Positions 1 to 8,922 of a DNA stretch of 64,000 nt are shown here, piece by piece; position 1 is the first letter of the stretch, and each line of letters begins with the position of its first letter. The DNA is from CAVPMW01 sp963706515 (GTDB lineage Bacteria > Chloroflexota > Anaerolineae > Anaerolineales > UBA4823). The notes under the pieces were generated by a model that did no database searches, was not told the DNA's origin, and saw nothing but the letters and a program-made list of their open reading frames with translations. The stretch lies in contig CAVPMW010000006.1 of NCBI GenBank assembly GCA_963706515.1, forward strand, positions 62,001 to 126,000, read 5' to 3'. The position numbers were made by a program, and so were the translations under genes.

Positions 1-521
1 TGCCCTGGCGAGCCTGGGCGGTGAGATCGCGGCCATATTTCTCCAGCGCCTGGTAGGTAGTCTTCCGGCGTCTGCGAGGTGACCCGCTGTGTGCCGCGAA
101 TACTGGCTAATGCCTTGAGGATGGCATCCTTGCTCAAGCCGTATTGGGCAAGGCGTTTACCTTCCGCAGATTCGGTCAGGCCGAGCAGGATGTGCTCGGC
201 AGAGACGTACTCATCCTGCATGCCCTTGGCATAGCGTTCTGCTGCAGCCAGCACATCGCTTGCCGGGCGCGACAGTCCAACTTCACCTGAAGCGCCGTAA
301 ACGCGCGGGCGGTTATCCAGCTCACGGGTCACCTCTTCGCGCAATGCCAGCTCGCTGCCGGCGACTTTGGTTACGACCGCCGGGACGACGCCTTCCTCCT
401 GGCGCAGCAAGGCCAGCAGCAGGTGAGCTGGCTCGATAGCCTGGTGGTTATATTCCTGGGCAAGGCGCTGCGCCTCCAGGACAGCTTCCTGAGATTTTTG
501 TGTGTATTTATCAAGATTCAT
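1..521 (-). CDS. clpB: ATP-dependent chaperone ClpB, N-terminal part (cut by window edge, frameshifted)
   Basis: The start is MNLDKYTQKSQEAVLEAQRL, followed by two Clp N-domain repeats (IEPAHLLLALL near residue 35 and SAEHILLGL near residue 110). The linker RVTSQTPED leads into AAA1 and is typical of ClpB rather than ClpC. ClpB is a hexameric cytoplasmic disaggregase that works with DnaK. The ATG at 519-521 is preceded by AAAGGAG. After TPED the frame is wrong: dropping one base near position 59 restores TYQALEKYGRDLTAQARQG, which is the ClpB consensus. An indel error or a broken copy would both explain this. Only about 170 residues are inside the window. ClpC is encoded separately at 25.9-28.4 kb. 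Confidence 0.9.
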   Translation of the reverse strand, partial: MNLDKYTQKSQEAVLEAQRLAQEYNHQAIEPAHLLLALLRQEEGVVPAVVTKVAGSELALREEVTRELDNRPRVYGASGEVGLSRPASDVLAAAERYAKGMQDEYVSAEHILLGLTESAEGKRLAQYGLSKDAILKALASIRGTQRVTSQTPEDYLPGAGEIWPRSHRPGSPG

Positions 522-987
522 AGGATTGCTCCTTTACCAATAATGGGTTTTTCAACTTTCAGGGACTGAAAATCAGGCCCAGATTTTGCACCTTAAGTAA
601 TGACTTTTAGATTATGAACCTGTCCGAAAATACGAGGGTGTCCGATTTTGTGGTGTGAGCGGCTGTAAGCCCGCACACACCACAAAATCGATTCTCCATC
701 CGTATTCGGATAGATATTATATCTATATAGTTCCGGCAGGGCAGCCGGGCAGACCCCCTGACCGGTGAATATATGGAAGAGTTTAACGAGGAATTGTTGG
801 AATCGGGTAAGAGCAGCGTTAACACGGCATTTGAAAGTGTGGATTCAAGCAGAATGGCAGAGTCGGTTGACACTGCCTTCAATTCTCAGTACACTATAGG
901 GGAAACAGCCGACCCCAGCGGTTTGGACTGTGGGGAAAGGCAAGCGGGCAGCAACTAGGCCTGTTTCCCAATCATGGAGGAAAAATT
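522..987. other. Intergenic region between clpB and the FHA gene
   Basis: This 466-base spacer holds the divergent upstream regions of clpB (minus) and the FHA gene (plus). It contains the nested palindrome described at 623-710. A 61-codon plus-strand frame at 773-958 ends 29 bases before the FHA start. It is serine-rich, has no clear ribosome binding site and resembles nothing I know, so I do not call it a gene. I saw no CIRCE-type heat-shock operator upstream of clpB. Confidence 0.5.
623..710. repeat. Long nested palindrome (hairpin element)
   Basis: Inner arms of 15 bases are perfectly complementary (643-657, CGATTTTGTGGTGTG, against 676-690). Outer arms (from TCCGAA at 623 and ending TTCGGA at 710) pair imperfectly, giving about 35 bases per arm around an 18-base GC-rich centre. 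It has no T-run, so it is not a classical terminator. It resembles a palindromic dispersed repeat. Confidence 0.7.
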
Positions 988-1704
988 ATGGCAGAAACGA
1001 CCTACCGCCTGGTGATGCGCACCGGCCCTACCCCTGGGCAGGCCTTTGACTTGACCCAGAAAGAAATGACCGTCGGGCGAGACCTGCAGAACTCAATTAT
1101 CCTTAACGACGCAGAGGTTTCCCGCAAGCACGCTCGAATTTACCCCCAGTCTGGCGGGTTCGTCCTCGAGGACCTGGGATCTACCAATGGCACCTTCGTC
1201 AATGGGCAGCGACTGATGGGACCTCACCTGCTGCGCCCGGGAGAGGTCATCTTCTTCGGCGAGACAATCAGCGTGGCTTACGAAGTCATGCAGTTTGACC
1301 CGAATGCCACGATGGCTGCGAGCGCGCACGTCGGGGCGGAGGTTGGGCCTCCCCCGCAGCAAGGTGGCTGGCAGGGGTACCCGGCTCCCCAGCAGGGCTA
1401 TCCGCCGCCCCAACAGGGCTATCCGCCCGCGCAGCCAGCCTATGCGCCTGCCCAGCCGCCGCCGGTCTACAGCCAGCCAGCGCCCCAGTACAGCGGGCAA
1501 ATCCCGCCGGGGCCCGTGGCAGGAGAAGTCCCTCCAAAAGCGCTAACCCTGAGCGGGCGGCGCAACTTGCTGCTGCTGGGCGGGGGCTGCCTCATACTTG
1601 TCCTCTGCCTGTGCGTGGTTGCAGCCTATTCCTTCGACGCGCTGAACATGTACTGTCAGGGCCCCTTCAGCACGCTCTCCGGAATACTCTATACCTGTCC
1701 GTAA
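988..1704 (+). CDS. FHA domain protein with C-terminal membrane anchor
   Basis: A forkhead-associated domain (about residues 8-100) carries the phosphothreonine-binding signature: GR at 30-31, SRKHA at 45-49 and GSTNGT at 64-69. It is followed by a Pro/Gln/Tyr-rich linker with repeated QQGYPP units (about 120-180). One membrane helix (about 193-217) ends in a short tail with two cysteines. The protein should be tail-anchored with the FHA domain in the cytoplasm, reading phosphorylated Thr on a kinase substrate. GGAGG precedes the ATG. A PknB-type kinase and two other FHA proteins lie at 8.9-17.6 kb, so it may belong to the same signalling network. The partner is unknown. Confidence 0.88.
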   Translation: MAETTYRLVMRTGPTPGQAFDLTQKEMTVGRDLQNSIILNDAEVSRKHARIYPQSGGFVLEDLGSTNGTFVNGQRLMGPHLLRPGEVIFFGETISVAYEVMQFDPNATMAASAHVGAEVGPPPQQGGWQGYPAPQQGYPPPQQGYPPAQPAYAPAQPPPVYSQPAPQYSGQIPPGPVAGEVPPKALTLSGRRNLLLLGGGCLILVLCLCVVAAYSFDALNMYCQGPFSTLSGILYTCP

Positions 1705-1724
1705 CATCAGCTGGGAAGAAATCG

Positions 1725-1990
1725 GAAACTTGACACATCCCGAATCTCATATTCGGCCTTTGTAGACATCATATGCCCCACCTTCCCTCCCTGCCACCTG
1801 CGGCGCCGAATGAGGAAAAATACGGAAAAATGGATGAATTGCGGGCGGATGCCCGCAATTCATCCATTTTTCCGATAATAAACCCTCCCCCGATTTTTGG
1901 GGGAGGGTGAAGTTGCCTATGGCAACTTCGGGTGGGGGGCGATTTCCACGGTGCCTCAGAAAGATTAAATCTGGGGTGACTCATGTTTCT
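1725..1990. mobile_element. MITE-like element, copy 1
   Basis: This non-coding stretch of about 265 bases is related end-to-end to the element at 58971-59233. Shared left-end sequence includes CATATTCGGCCT, and shared right-end sequence includes GATTAA, GGGGTGA and TCATGTTT. The ends are imperfect inverted repeats of each other (GGAAACTTGACACAT against the complement of GACTCATGTTTC). It carries internal hairpins, including the 24-base one at 1823-1874 and a C/G-rich one near 1885-1905. There is no coding potential. It lies directly after the FHA gene. Confidence 0.65.
1823..1874. repeat. Perfect 24-base hairpin inside the MITE
   Basis: Arms 1823-1846 and 1851-1874 are exact reverse complements separated by GGAT. 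It could act as a bidirectional transcription stop, or it could be part of the mobile element's internal structure. Copy 2 does not carry the same hairpin. Confidence 0.85.
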
Positions 1991-2026
1991 GAATTGATTC
2001 CTTATACCAGGTCAAAAACCCCCCTA

Positions 2027-3612
2027 TTAATTCGAAGCCGAAACCTGGGCTGCGGGGGGCAAACGGGCGATGAGATAACTCTCCGCCGCCAGGATGCGCG
2101 CTGCCTGAGCATAGTCGCCAGCCTCCAGGCTTTTTCCAGCGGAGCCCAGCAGGTCTTCCAGGATGATATTGACAGGTGAGTCGGGCGAGCGCAGGCTGTC
2201 TGTTACGATTCCGCGCTGGCGCATCTGGGACGCCTCGGGCAGCCAGGCGGTCAGGAAATACGCCGAGGGGTCGTAATATTGCTGGTAGCGGCGGATAGCG
2301 TCATAATATTCGATAGACAGGCGGACGTCGAGCACCTGGCGTGGGTCGAGCGCCTGGCGGCTCAAGTCGGCCTGGAAGCTTTGATCCAGCTCCTCCAGGG
2401 TCACGCCAAAATGCTTCTGCAGGGCCACCTGGATCGCACCCGCCTGGCTGCCGGAGGGATAGGGATGGATATCTCGATAGAATGCAGAAAAAGCCTGCCA
2501 GCCCGTAGGTGCGCACCATGTAGTCGACCAGCGCCCCGGCTTCCAGGTAGCCGATCTCGTGCTGGGTGGTATAAAACTGGCCTGCCAGGACGGACAGGGG
2601 TTGGTACCCGCCCAGGGAGCAGACTTGCGCCGGGTCGGGGCGTGCTGCGATCGTCTGAATGGTCGGCATGCATCCGGGCAGCGGCGGCAGCAGCACAGCC
2701 GCGCGGAGGCGCAGCGGCTCCGAGTTTGAAATGACCGCCCACCAGGTAAACCGCCAGCCCCTCCGCCAACAGCGACGGGCGCAGCTCACCGCCCAGGCGC
2801 GCATCCAGTGCGTGGACCAGCTCGTGCTTGACCACAATGCCGATGTCGCTGGCGATGTAATTGCGCTCCGGGTAGGATACCGCAATCTCCTGGCTGGTGA
2901 AACCTCCCTGACCCACCACGCGCGGCACGAAGGTAATATCGATCGGTTTATCGATTTGGACGCCCAGGCGCTGGCTCAGCTCGCTGGCTTGCTCGTCAAC
3001 GATCTCCTGCAATAGAGGCAGGTCGCGCTCCGCCCGTGTTCCGGTGATGTAATGCAGCTGGCAGCAGTCGGTGCTGGCAACCGCCCAATGCGCGCCCTGC
3101 TCGGCGGACGGCGCCTGGCTGGAGGGATGGAGGACGACCGGCTGGGACCATTGCAATCCGTCCGGCTCGAGCGTGAAGCTTAATGTATATGCCCCGGGTG
3201 ATAGCGCCGAGGTATCCCAGACCCACTGCAAGGTTGCCTGCAGGCGCCCCCCGATGCCGTAGTAGCCGAACCCGGCTTCACCCAGCCTGGTCGAGCCGCC
3301 CGGCTGCTCCAGGGAGACCGATACCTTCTTCCCGGCCGAATTGAAATGCGGCGGGGCGACCACTTCCAGGCTGACCTGGTCTCCCACGTACAGCGGCCCA
3401 TCCGGGTGAAAATGGACTGCAAAAAGATCCTGGGCCGGCTGCGCCTCTGCGGCTGCGGAAGTCGGTGCCGCAGTTGCCGGGGCGGTCGGCAGCAAGATTC
3501 CCGGCTGTCTCGTCTCTGCAAGGCTCGGGAGAGGGGCAGCGCCGGGGATGCCGGGAGTGAAAACCTGGCATGCCATGAGCAGCAGAACGAAGCCTAATAA
3601 TAATCGCCGCAT
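2027..3612 (-). CDS. Peptidase MA-like metalloprotease lipoprotein (two frameshifts)
   Basis: The N-terminus MRRLLLGFVLLLMAC is a lipoprotein signal with Cys15. A beta-rich region and then a gluzincin core follow: HELVH (in KHELVHALD) and, about 20 residues later, AEGLAVYL, whose Glu would be the third zinc ligand. This is the peptidase MA-type arrangement of an exported, lipid-anchored protease. The frame breaks twice. One extra base in CC at 2720-2721 follows GGHFK; removing it gives LEPLRLRAAVLLPPL. One extra base in a five-base run near 2486 sits before the C-terminal part; removing it gives AGFSAFYRDIHPYPSG. The C-terminal frame continues to a stop at 2027. The substrate is unknown. The repair restores a coherent protein of about 525 residues. 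Confidence 0.75.
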
Positions 3613-3709
3613 GGCAGAGATTATATTCCCACCGTATGAAAATCTGATGAATGAAGTCGCGGAGGCGTCCCCGGCGCACCATTGTTGAAAAGCTAATATA
3701 ATCTTACAT

Positions 3710-3796
3710 ATGCCTGAATACCGTCGATCTCTTATCGAGGGCGGCGAAATGGCTGTGGTCGAGTTTTCATCGGTAAGTCAAGATGGGGTATTATAA
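3710..3796 (+). pseudogene. Possible remnant of a REP-associated (Y1) transposase N-terminus
   Basis: A 28-codon frame begins MPEYRRSLIEGG, which resembles the conserved opening of Y1/RAYT transposases (a MPxYRRxxxxGG pattern recalled from the family). It stops after 28 residues, with no HUH or catalytic Tyr region downstream. If right, it is a dead fragment and could relate to the many hairpin repeats in this window. The match is short and could be chance. Confidence 0.3.
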
Positions 3797-3940
3797 GAGA
3801 GGGTAGGGTGAAGCCGTTGGCGAAAAGATGAGAGGAATGGAATGTGGGGAGTAGAGAGAATAAGGGTGGTGCGGTCAAGGGACCAAACCCTACAAACTGA
3901 ACCATCTGGAGAAATAACTCAATCATGCTAGGAAGTTCCT

Positions 3941-4642
3941 ATGGCAAAGATAAATAGCAGATACTTATTGCTATCAATTTTCGCATTGTTGATCTTGTGT
4001 GGGTGTTCAATTTCCCAATTCGTCTTACCACAACTAAGTCCTCCTAAGCCGACTACCCCACCTCCAGATTGGTTTACGGAATGGCTTACTGACCCTGTGT
4101 GCCAACCGCCTTGTTGGCAGGGGATAACGCCGGGTGTGACTACTATGACAGAGACGGTCAAAATTTTACAAGGCTTGCCTTGGGTTACAATCGATTTTGG
4201 TCCTGAAAGGCTATTACCCAACAAGGGTGAAATAACTTTAGAGTGGAGTTTTATCCCACCTTCTTTGGAGGGTGGATCGGCTTATGCCCGTGATGATGGG
4301 CGAATTAACACCTTTGATGTTAGAGGCGTCTTATCTACCCAGCTTCAAAAAGTGATCGAAAGTTATGGCCCCCCAAGCCATGTATATATTCCTAGTTGTA
4401 TGGATGGAAAGTGCGACACGAGGCTGATCTATATGACGACCGGTATGGCTGTAGAACTATTTTTGGATTGGGAGCATGATGCGAAAGGTGATGTGACGAT
4501 TACACCGGATAGTGAAGTTCGTGGAATTGATTTTTTTACGCCTGGAGAAAAGGGATATTTAACCGGGTATCCACAATATTCACAAAGCTTTCCAAAATGG
4601 TCGTCTCCTTGGGTAGGGTATGCTAAATATTCATTTATGTGA
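3941..4642 (+). CDS. Putative lipoprotein of unknown function
   Basis: The N-terminus has a Lys/Arg-containing start, a hydrophobic stretch (about residues 8-19) and a lipobox LCGC with the lipidated Cys at about 22. The Pro-rich segment SPPKPTTPPP and a mixed domain with four further cysteines (VCQPPC, SCMDGKC) follow; the cysteines could form disulfides outside the membrane. It is 233 residues with no motif that tells a function. AGGAA lies a few bases before the ATG. The gene is visibly more AT-rich than its neighbours, which could mean recent acquisition. It stands alone, with a transposase-like remnant 145 bases upstream. Confidence 0.75.
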   Translation: MAKINSRYLLLSIFALLILCGCSISQFVLPQLSPPKPTTPPPDWFTEWLTDPVCQPPCWQGITPGVTTMTETVKILQGLPWVTIDFGPERLLPNKGEITLEWSFIPPSLEGGSAYARDDGRINTFDVRGVLSTQLQKVIESYGPPSHVYIPSCMDGKCDTRLIYMTTGMAVELFLDWEHDAKGDVTITPDSEVRGIDFFTPGEKGYLTGYPQYSQSFPKWSSPWVGYAKYSFM

Positions 4643-4809
4643 CAATCTTATGATATTGCCTTGAACGTCAAGGGATAAATGCGAATTGTTTGCCATAATC
4701 TGGGTCAAAATGTCTTTGGTTCTTTAGAACACCCAAAAATGTGAAGCATTTGCTACAGTGATCTTGCACAACTCGGTACGCTGAGTGAAGGTTGTGGGTC
4801 CGATTGGGG

Positions 4810-5100
4810 CTATCTATGCTCAGTGCATGTCATCGGCGAATCCGAGGCACTCGAAGGGATTATCAGCAGCTGGCTTTCATCTGGGGTTATCGATTCATTC
4901 GTAAACAGCGCCTCACGCGGGCAGCGCATCCTCATCCCCGAACCGTTACTCACGATAACAAAGGCAGGAGACGAAGTGTAATCTACGAACCGTACTGGGT
5001 TTAAGACAACCATCTTTCCATTGCCCCTGATCTCTCTCAAGAGATATTCCTTGCCTTCAACCAATGTGGCTGGTCGGAAGAGCATGTATTTCGCATCCAT
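4810..5100 (-). CDS. Small hypothetical protein
   Basis: This 96-residue protein has no signal peptide or membrane segment. The sequence looks like a small beta-rich fold (EGKEYLLREIRG, KMVVLNPVRFVDY, SPAFVIVSNGSG). AAGGAAG lies upstream of the ATG at 5100, supporting expression. I do not recognise a family. It is followed on the same strand, with a 41-base gap towards lower coordinates upstream, by the small membrane protein at 5142-5324, so the two could be co-transcribed. A shadow frame remains possible. Confidence 0.5.
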   Translation of the reverse strand: MDAKYMLFRPATLVEGKEYLLREIRGNGKMVVLNPVRFVDYTSSPAFVIVSNGSGMRMRCPREALFTNESITPDESQLLIIPSSASDSPMTCTEHR

Positions 5101-5141
5101 AAATTACTTCCTTGAGATTACATCTTTACACACGCAGTGAA

Positions 5142-5324
5142 TTACCTGAAATCAGAATCATCTTCGGGTGGGACGGGTTCTGATCGAGGACCACGATCCG
5201 CCTCTATTGACGCAATAATCTTCTCCAGCTCGTTCTCAACCAGCCAGAACGCCAGGCGCAAAGTCCAATATCCAACCAGGATGCCAACCAGAAACGCTGC
5301 TACATAGCTCATCATGCTCATCAT
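5142..5324 (-). CDS. Small single-pass membrane protein
   Basis: This 60-residue protein begins MMSMMSYVAAFLVGILVGYW, a single hydrophobic helix of about 20 residues. It is followed by an amphipathic stretch (ENELEKIIASIEADRG) and an acidic Pro-rich tail ending EDDSDF. GGAGGT sits ahead of the ATG at good spacing. The function is unknown. Small proteins of this shape often modulate a membrane complex, but nothing here identifies one. It is transcribed ahead of the 96-residue gene at 4810-5100. Confidence 0.6.
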   Translation of the reverse strand: MMSMMSYVAAFLVGILVGYWTLRLAFWLVENELEKIIASIEADRGPRSEPVPPEDDSDFR

Positions 5325-5342
5325 CTCGGACCTCCGTAATCT

Positions 5343-5456
5343 AGTGTTCCGTCAACCCTGATAGATTAGGTTGATCAAGCTGAAAACGGAACACTTTAAG
5401 CTTTGTCCAGGCTGAAGAATCCCTGATTCAAAATCAACTTTGAGCCTGGACAAAGC
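5343..5456. repeat. Tandem pair of long-loop hairpins
   Basis: Hairpin 1 has 10-base arms (5343-5352, AGTGTTCCGT, and 5386-5395) and a 33-base loop. Hairpin 2 has 14-base arms (5400-5413, GCTTTGTCCAGGCT, and 5443-5456) and a 29-base loop. The same two-hairpin layout with different stems occurs at 13155-13263 and 18033-18140. The remaining bases up to 5680 are non-coding and hold short dyads (AATCCCC/GGGGATT near 5523, GGGGCTAGCCCC near 5559). Confidence 0.7.
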
Positions 5457-5680
5457 ACCAGAAACTCACATCCAAAAGATAAGAAAGGATATCAGCAGAA
5501 TAGCACACGTGTTCTGTTTTTACAATCCCCTCCTGGGGGGATTAAGGGGTGATTTTTGGGGCTAGCCCCTGAGACTAGCCCGCCCTGGTAAAATTGAGCG
5601 TGCCTGCGGTTCATCTCCAGCATAAGAGATCGCCGCCTGGCACTGCACTTATCATTTACCTTCACCGATTGGAGGACCGT

Positions 5681-6755
5681 ATGACCCGCATGTTTGTGCC
5701 CGGCCCGGTGGATGTCGACCCGCAGGTGTTAGCCGCCCAGACCCAGCCGATGCTGCCGCACCGCAGTAAAGAGTTCGAAGCGATCTTCAGCCGCGCTTCC
5801 GATAAGGCAAGGCAGCTGTTCGCCACCCAGTATCGGGTCTTCCTGCTGACCGCTTCGGGCAGCGGCTTGCAGGAAGCTGCCGTGCGCAACTTTGCCCGAG
5901 AAAAAGTGCTTTCTTGCGTAAATGGAGCGTTTGCCGAAAGGTGGTTCGATGTAGCTCGCGCGAACGGCAAAGCCGCCGACCGGCTGGAAGCGCCCTGGAA
6001 TCAGCCAATATCCCCGGAGAGAGTGGCTGAGGCGCTGGGCAGGCAGCACTACGAGATCCTGACCGTGGTGCATAACGAGACCTCCACTGGATTGGAGAAC
6101 CCGGTAATGGAGATCGCCGCGGCGGCGCGCCGTGCCAGCCCGGATACATTAATTTGCGTGGATGCCGTCTCGTCGCTGGGCGGGGTAAAGCTCGAGATGG
6201 ATAGCTGGGGACTGGACGTAGTATTGACCTCCTCGCAGAAATGCCTGGCTCTACCGCCCGGGTTGGCCCTGGGCGCGGTTTCCGACCGGGCGATGGAATA
6301 CGCTCGCCAGGTGCCGGAACGCGGCTGGTACTTCGATCTGGTGCTGATGGAGAAGCACCGCCTGAAGGACTCTACGCCAGCCACGCCAGCCATCTCATTA
6401 ATTTATGCCCTTGACTTCCAGCTCGAGCGTATCCTGGCAGAGGGGCTGGAGAGGCGCTTCGCCCGCCACAGCGCAATGGCGGAGCGTGTCCAGGCCTGGG
6501 CGGAGGCAGCGCGACTTGAGCCTGTATGCTCCGCCCGGCTGCCGCTCGAAGACCGTGACCACCATCTGCAACGAGCGCGGCTGGGAGATCTCCGACCTGA
6601 ACCAGTATTTGCTGAGGCGCGGGATGCGCATCGCTAATGGATATGGCGAGCTGAAGGGCAAGACCTTCCGCATCGCGCACATGGGCGAGACTCAGCTGAG
6701 CGACGTCGATCTGCTGCTCAAAGCGATGGATGAGTATCTGCTCCAGGCAGCTTGA
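5681..6755 (+). CDS. Class V aminotransferase (alanine-glyoxylate/serine-pyruvate type), frameshifted
   Basis: A PLP-dependent fold-type I aminotransferase. Features include the start MTRMFVPGPVDV, the substrate-loop motif MLPHRSKEF, ASGSGLQEAA, NETSTG, CVDAVSSLGG and SSQKCLALPPG, with the Schiff-base lysine inside SSQK. The family transfers amino groups between alanine or serine and glyoxylate, or works in related phosphoserine or purine-catabolic reactions; the exact substrate cannot be told. The ATG at 5681 has GGAGG eight bases upstream. Near 6515 the frame slips: the other frame continues LSLYAPPGCRSKTVTTICNE and runs to the stop at 6753-6755 (ending LLKAMDEYLLQAA). The repaired length of about 358 residues is normal. 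It is followed 33 bases later by the methyltransferase gene. Confidence 0.85.
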
Positions 6756-6788
6756 TCCCTCCAATCCGGCATATTTCCTGCTGCAGCC

Positions 6789-8049
6789 ATGGCGAGCGAG
6801 CCTGAATTCTATGAAGTCGAGCTGACCGGCTTTGCCTACGGCGGCGACTGCTTCGGGCGGTTGGCGGATGGGCGCGCGGTATTTGTGCCGTTTTGCCTGC
6901 CCGGAGAACGTGCCCGCATCCGCCTGGTGGAGGAGCGGCGCAGCTATGCCCGCGCCGAGCTGGTCGATATGCTGCAGCCGTCCTCCAGGCGGATCTCAGC
7001 GCTTTGCCCGCACTTTGGCGTCTGCGGAGGCTGCCACTACCAGCACATGCCGTATGCCGACCAGCTCTCTGCAAAAAGCGCCATCCTGCGAGGATCAGCT
7101 CGCCCGCATCGGGGGGTTGGCAGACATTCCCCTGCGGGCTGCAGTCCCCTCGCCGGCAGAGTTCAACTACCGCAACCACGTACAGTTTCACTTAAATCCC
7201 TCCGGCAAGCTTGGCTTTCGCCGGGCGCACTCGAGCGAGGGACTGGACATCCAGGAATGCCACCTGCCTGAGGCGGAAATCAACGAGATTTGGCCTCAGA
7301 TCGAGTTCGATGGGCTGCCGGAGCTGGATAGGGTCGGGCTGCGGTCGGGTCAAGGGGGCGAAGTGCAGCTTATCCTGGAAAGCGAGCAGCCTGATGCGCC
7401 TGAATTCAGCGTGGAGCTGCTGCCGATCTCGGCAGTCCACCTGAGCCCGGCAGGGACTCTGGTGCTGGCTGGTCGGGATTATCTCCTGATCGAAGTCAAC
7501 CGGCGGGCCTTCAAAGTCTCAGCCGGCTCTTTCTTCCAGGTGAATACCGCCGTGGCTGGGCGCATGGTGGATTACTTGCTCGAGTCGCTGCCGCTCTCCA
7601 GTGAGGTCACCGTACTGGATGCTTACTGCGGGGTAGGGTTGTTCAGTGCTTTTCTGGCTGAAAGGGCGGGTCGCCTGATCGCCGTGGAAAGCTCTGCCAG
7701 TGCTGCGGAGGATTTCACAGTTAACCTGGATGAGTTCGATCATGTAGAGCTGTACGAAGCAGAGGTTGAGCAGGTGCTCCCCAACCTGCAGGAGCGAGTG
7801 GACGTCCTGGTCGTCGATCCACCGCGCGCCGGGCTGGCGCTGCCGGCGCTGGATGGCATACTGCGGCTGCGCCCGCCTGTAATGGCTTACATCTCATGTG
7901 ACCCCGCCACGCTGGCGCGCGACGCCAAACGGCTGGTCGCAGGGGGCTACCAGCTGGAAGAAATCACTCCCTTCGACTTATTCCCCCAAACCTTTCACAT
8001 CGAGTTGATAAGCCTGTGGCGCAGCTTATCCGATTCTATTATCCGTTAG
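6789..8049 (+). CDS. rlmD: 23S rRNA (uracil-5-)-methyltransferase, RlmD/TrmA family, frameshifted
   Basis: An N-terminal TRAM domain (about residues 1-60) precedes the iron-sulfur motif CPHFGVCGGC, with a further Cys in IQECHL. The SAM-binding methyltransferase core has FFQVNTAV, LDAYCGVGLFS and VDPPRAG. SCDPATLARD carries the nucleophilic Cys that attacks C6 of uracil. The enzyme makes 5-methyluridine in 23S rRNA; RlmC, RlmCD and TrmA cannot be separated by eye. One base appears to be missing near 7090: adding it joins KSAILR to EDQLARIGGL. The 3' end almost touches the convergent aquaporin gene (3 bases apart after repair). The repaired length is about 420 residues. Confidence 0.87.
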
Positions 8050-8051
8050 CT

Positions 8052-8757
8052 TCATCCGGCTTCCTGTTTGCCCCAGAGATAGTGATAAACCCAACCGGCG
8101 AGCAAGCGCGCCGAGGATCGGGGCTAACCAGAACAGCCAGAGCTGCGCCAGCGCATAACCGCCGACAAAAACCGCCGGTCCGGTGCTGCGCGCTGGATTC
8201 ACCGATGTGTTGGTAACCGGGATTGTGATCAGGTGGATCAAGGTCAGGCCGAGCCCGATCGCTATAGGAGCGAACCCCTTGGGCGCGCGTTCATCCGTCG
8301 CGCCCAAGATGATAATCAGGAAGAAAAAGGTCGTGACCACTTCCGCCACGAAACATGCCAGGAGTGTATAACGACCCGGCGAATGGTCTGCGTAGCCATT
8401 CGTTGCAAAACCATCTTGCACATTGAATGCGGACGAGCCGGAGGCGATGACATACAGGATCCCCGCACCGATAATCGCGCCGATCACCTGTGCGACGATG
8501 TAGGGCAGTAGATCGCGAGCCTTGAACCGCCTGCCCGCCCACAAGCCCAGGGAGACAGCCGGGTTCAGGTGGCATCCCGAGACAGGACCAAAAATATACG
8601 CCATGGTCAGCACGGTCAGACCGAAGGCGAAGGCGACCCCAAGAAAGCCGATCCCCAGATCGGGAAAGGCCGCCGAGATCACGGCGGCGCCGCAGCCTCC
8701 CAGCACCAGCCATCCGGTGCCTAAACCCTCTGCAAGAACTCGTCTCATCAAGATCAT
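8052..8757 (-). CDS. aqpZ: Aquaporin (MIP family), frameshifted at the C-terminus
   Basis: Six hydrophobic segments and both half-helix signatures are present: HLNPAVS (about residues 63-69) and VNPARS (about 187-192), the NPA boxes that line the pore. This is a passive inner-membrane channel; AqpZ-type selectivity (water) is likely but a glycerol facilitator is not excluded. As written, the last 26 residues run on past 8052 to 8026 in an unlikely sequence. Dropping one base near 8100 gives LGALAAGWVYHYLWGKQEAG with a stop at 8052-8054, a normal final helix and tail. The preferred start is the ATG at 8757 with an AGGAGG-like site upstream. Confidence 0.88.
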
Positions 8758-8922
8758 TTCAGGCCTCCTTTTTAACTTGCATTATTAAAAAAGATGGTTA
8801 ACCTGTTCGATTGGTCCTATGAACTGTGGAGTACGGAATAATCCTACTAATAATGATCTAATATGTCAATATATTTTGGCTGTGAATAATACTGGTTGCT
8901 TACTACATCAGGTTCAGCCTGA

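Noticed and set aside
773..958. 61-residue plus-strand gene before the FHA gene
   Set aside because: No ribosome binding site, no recognisable motif and low-complexity Ser-rich sequence.
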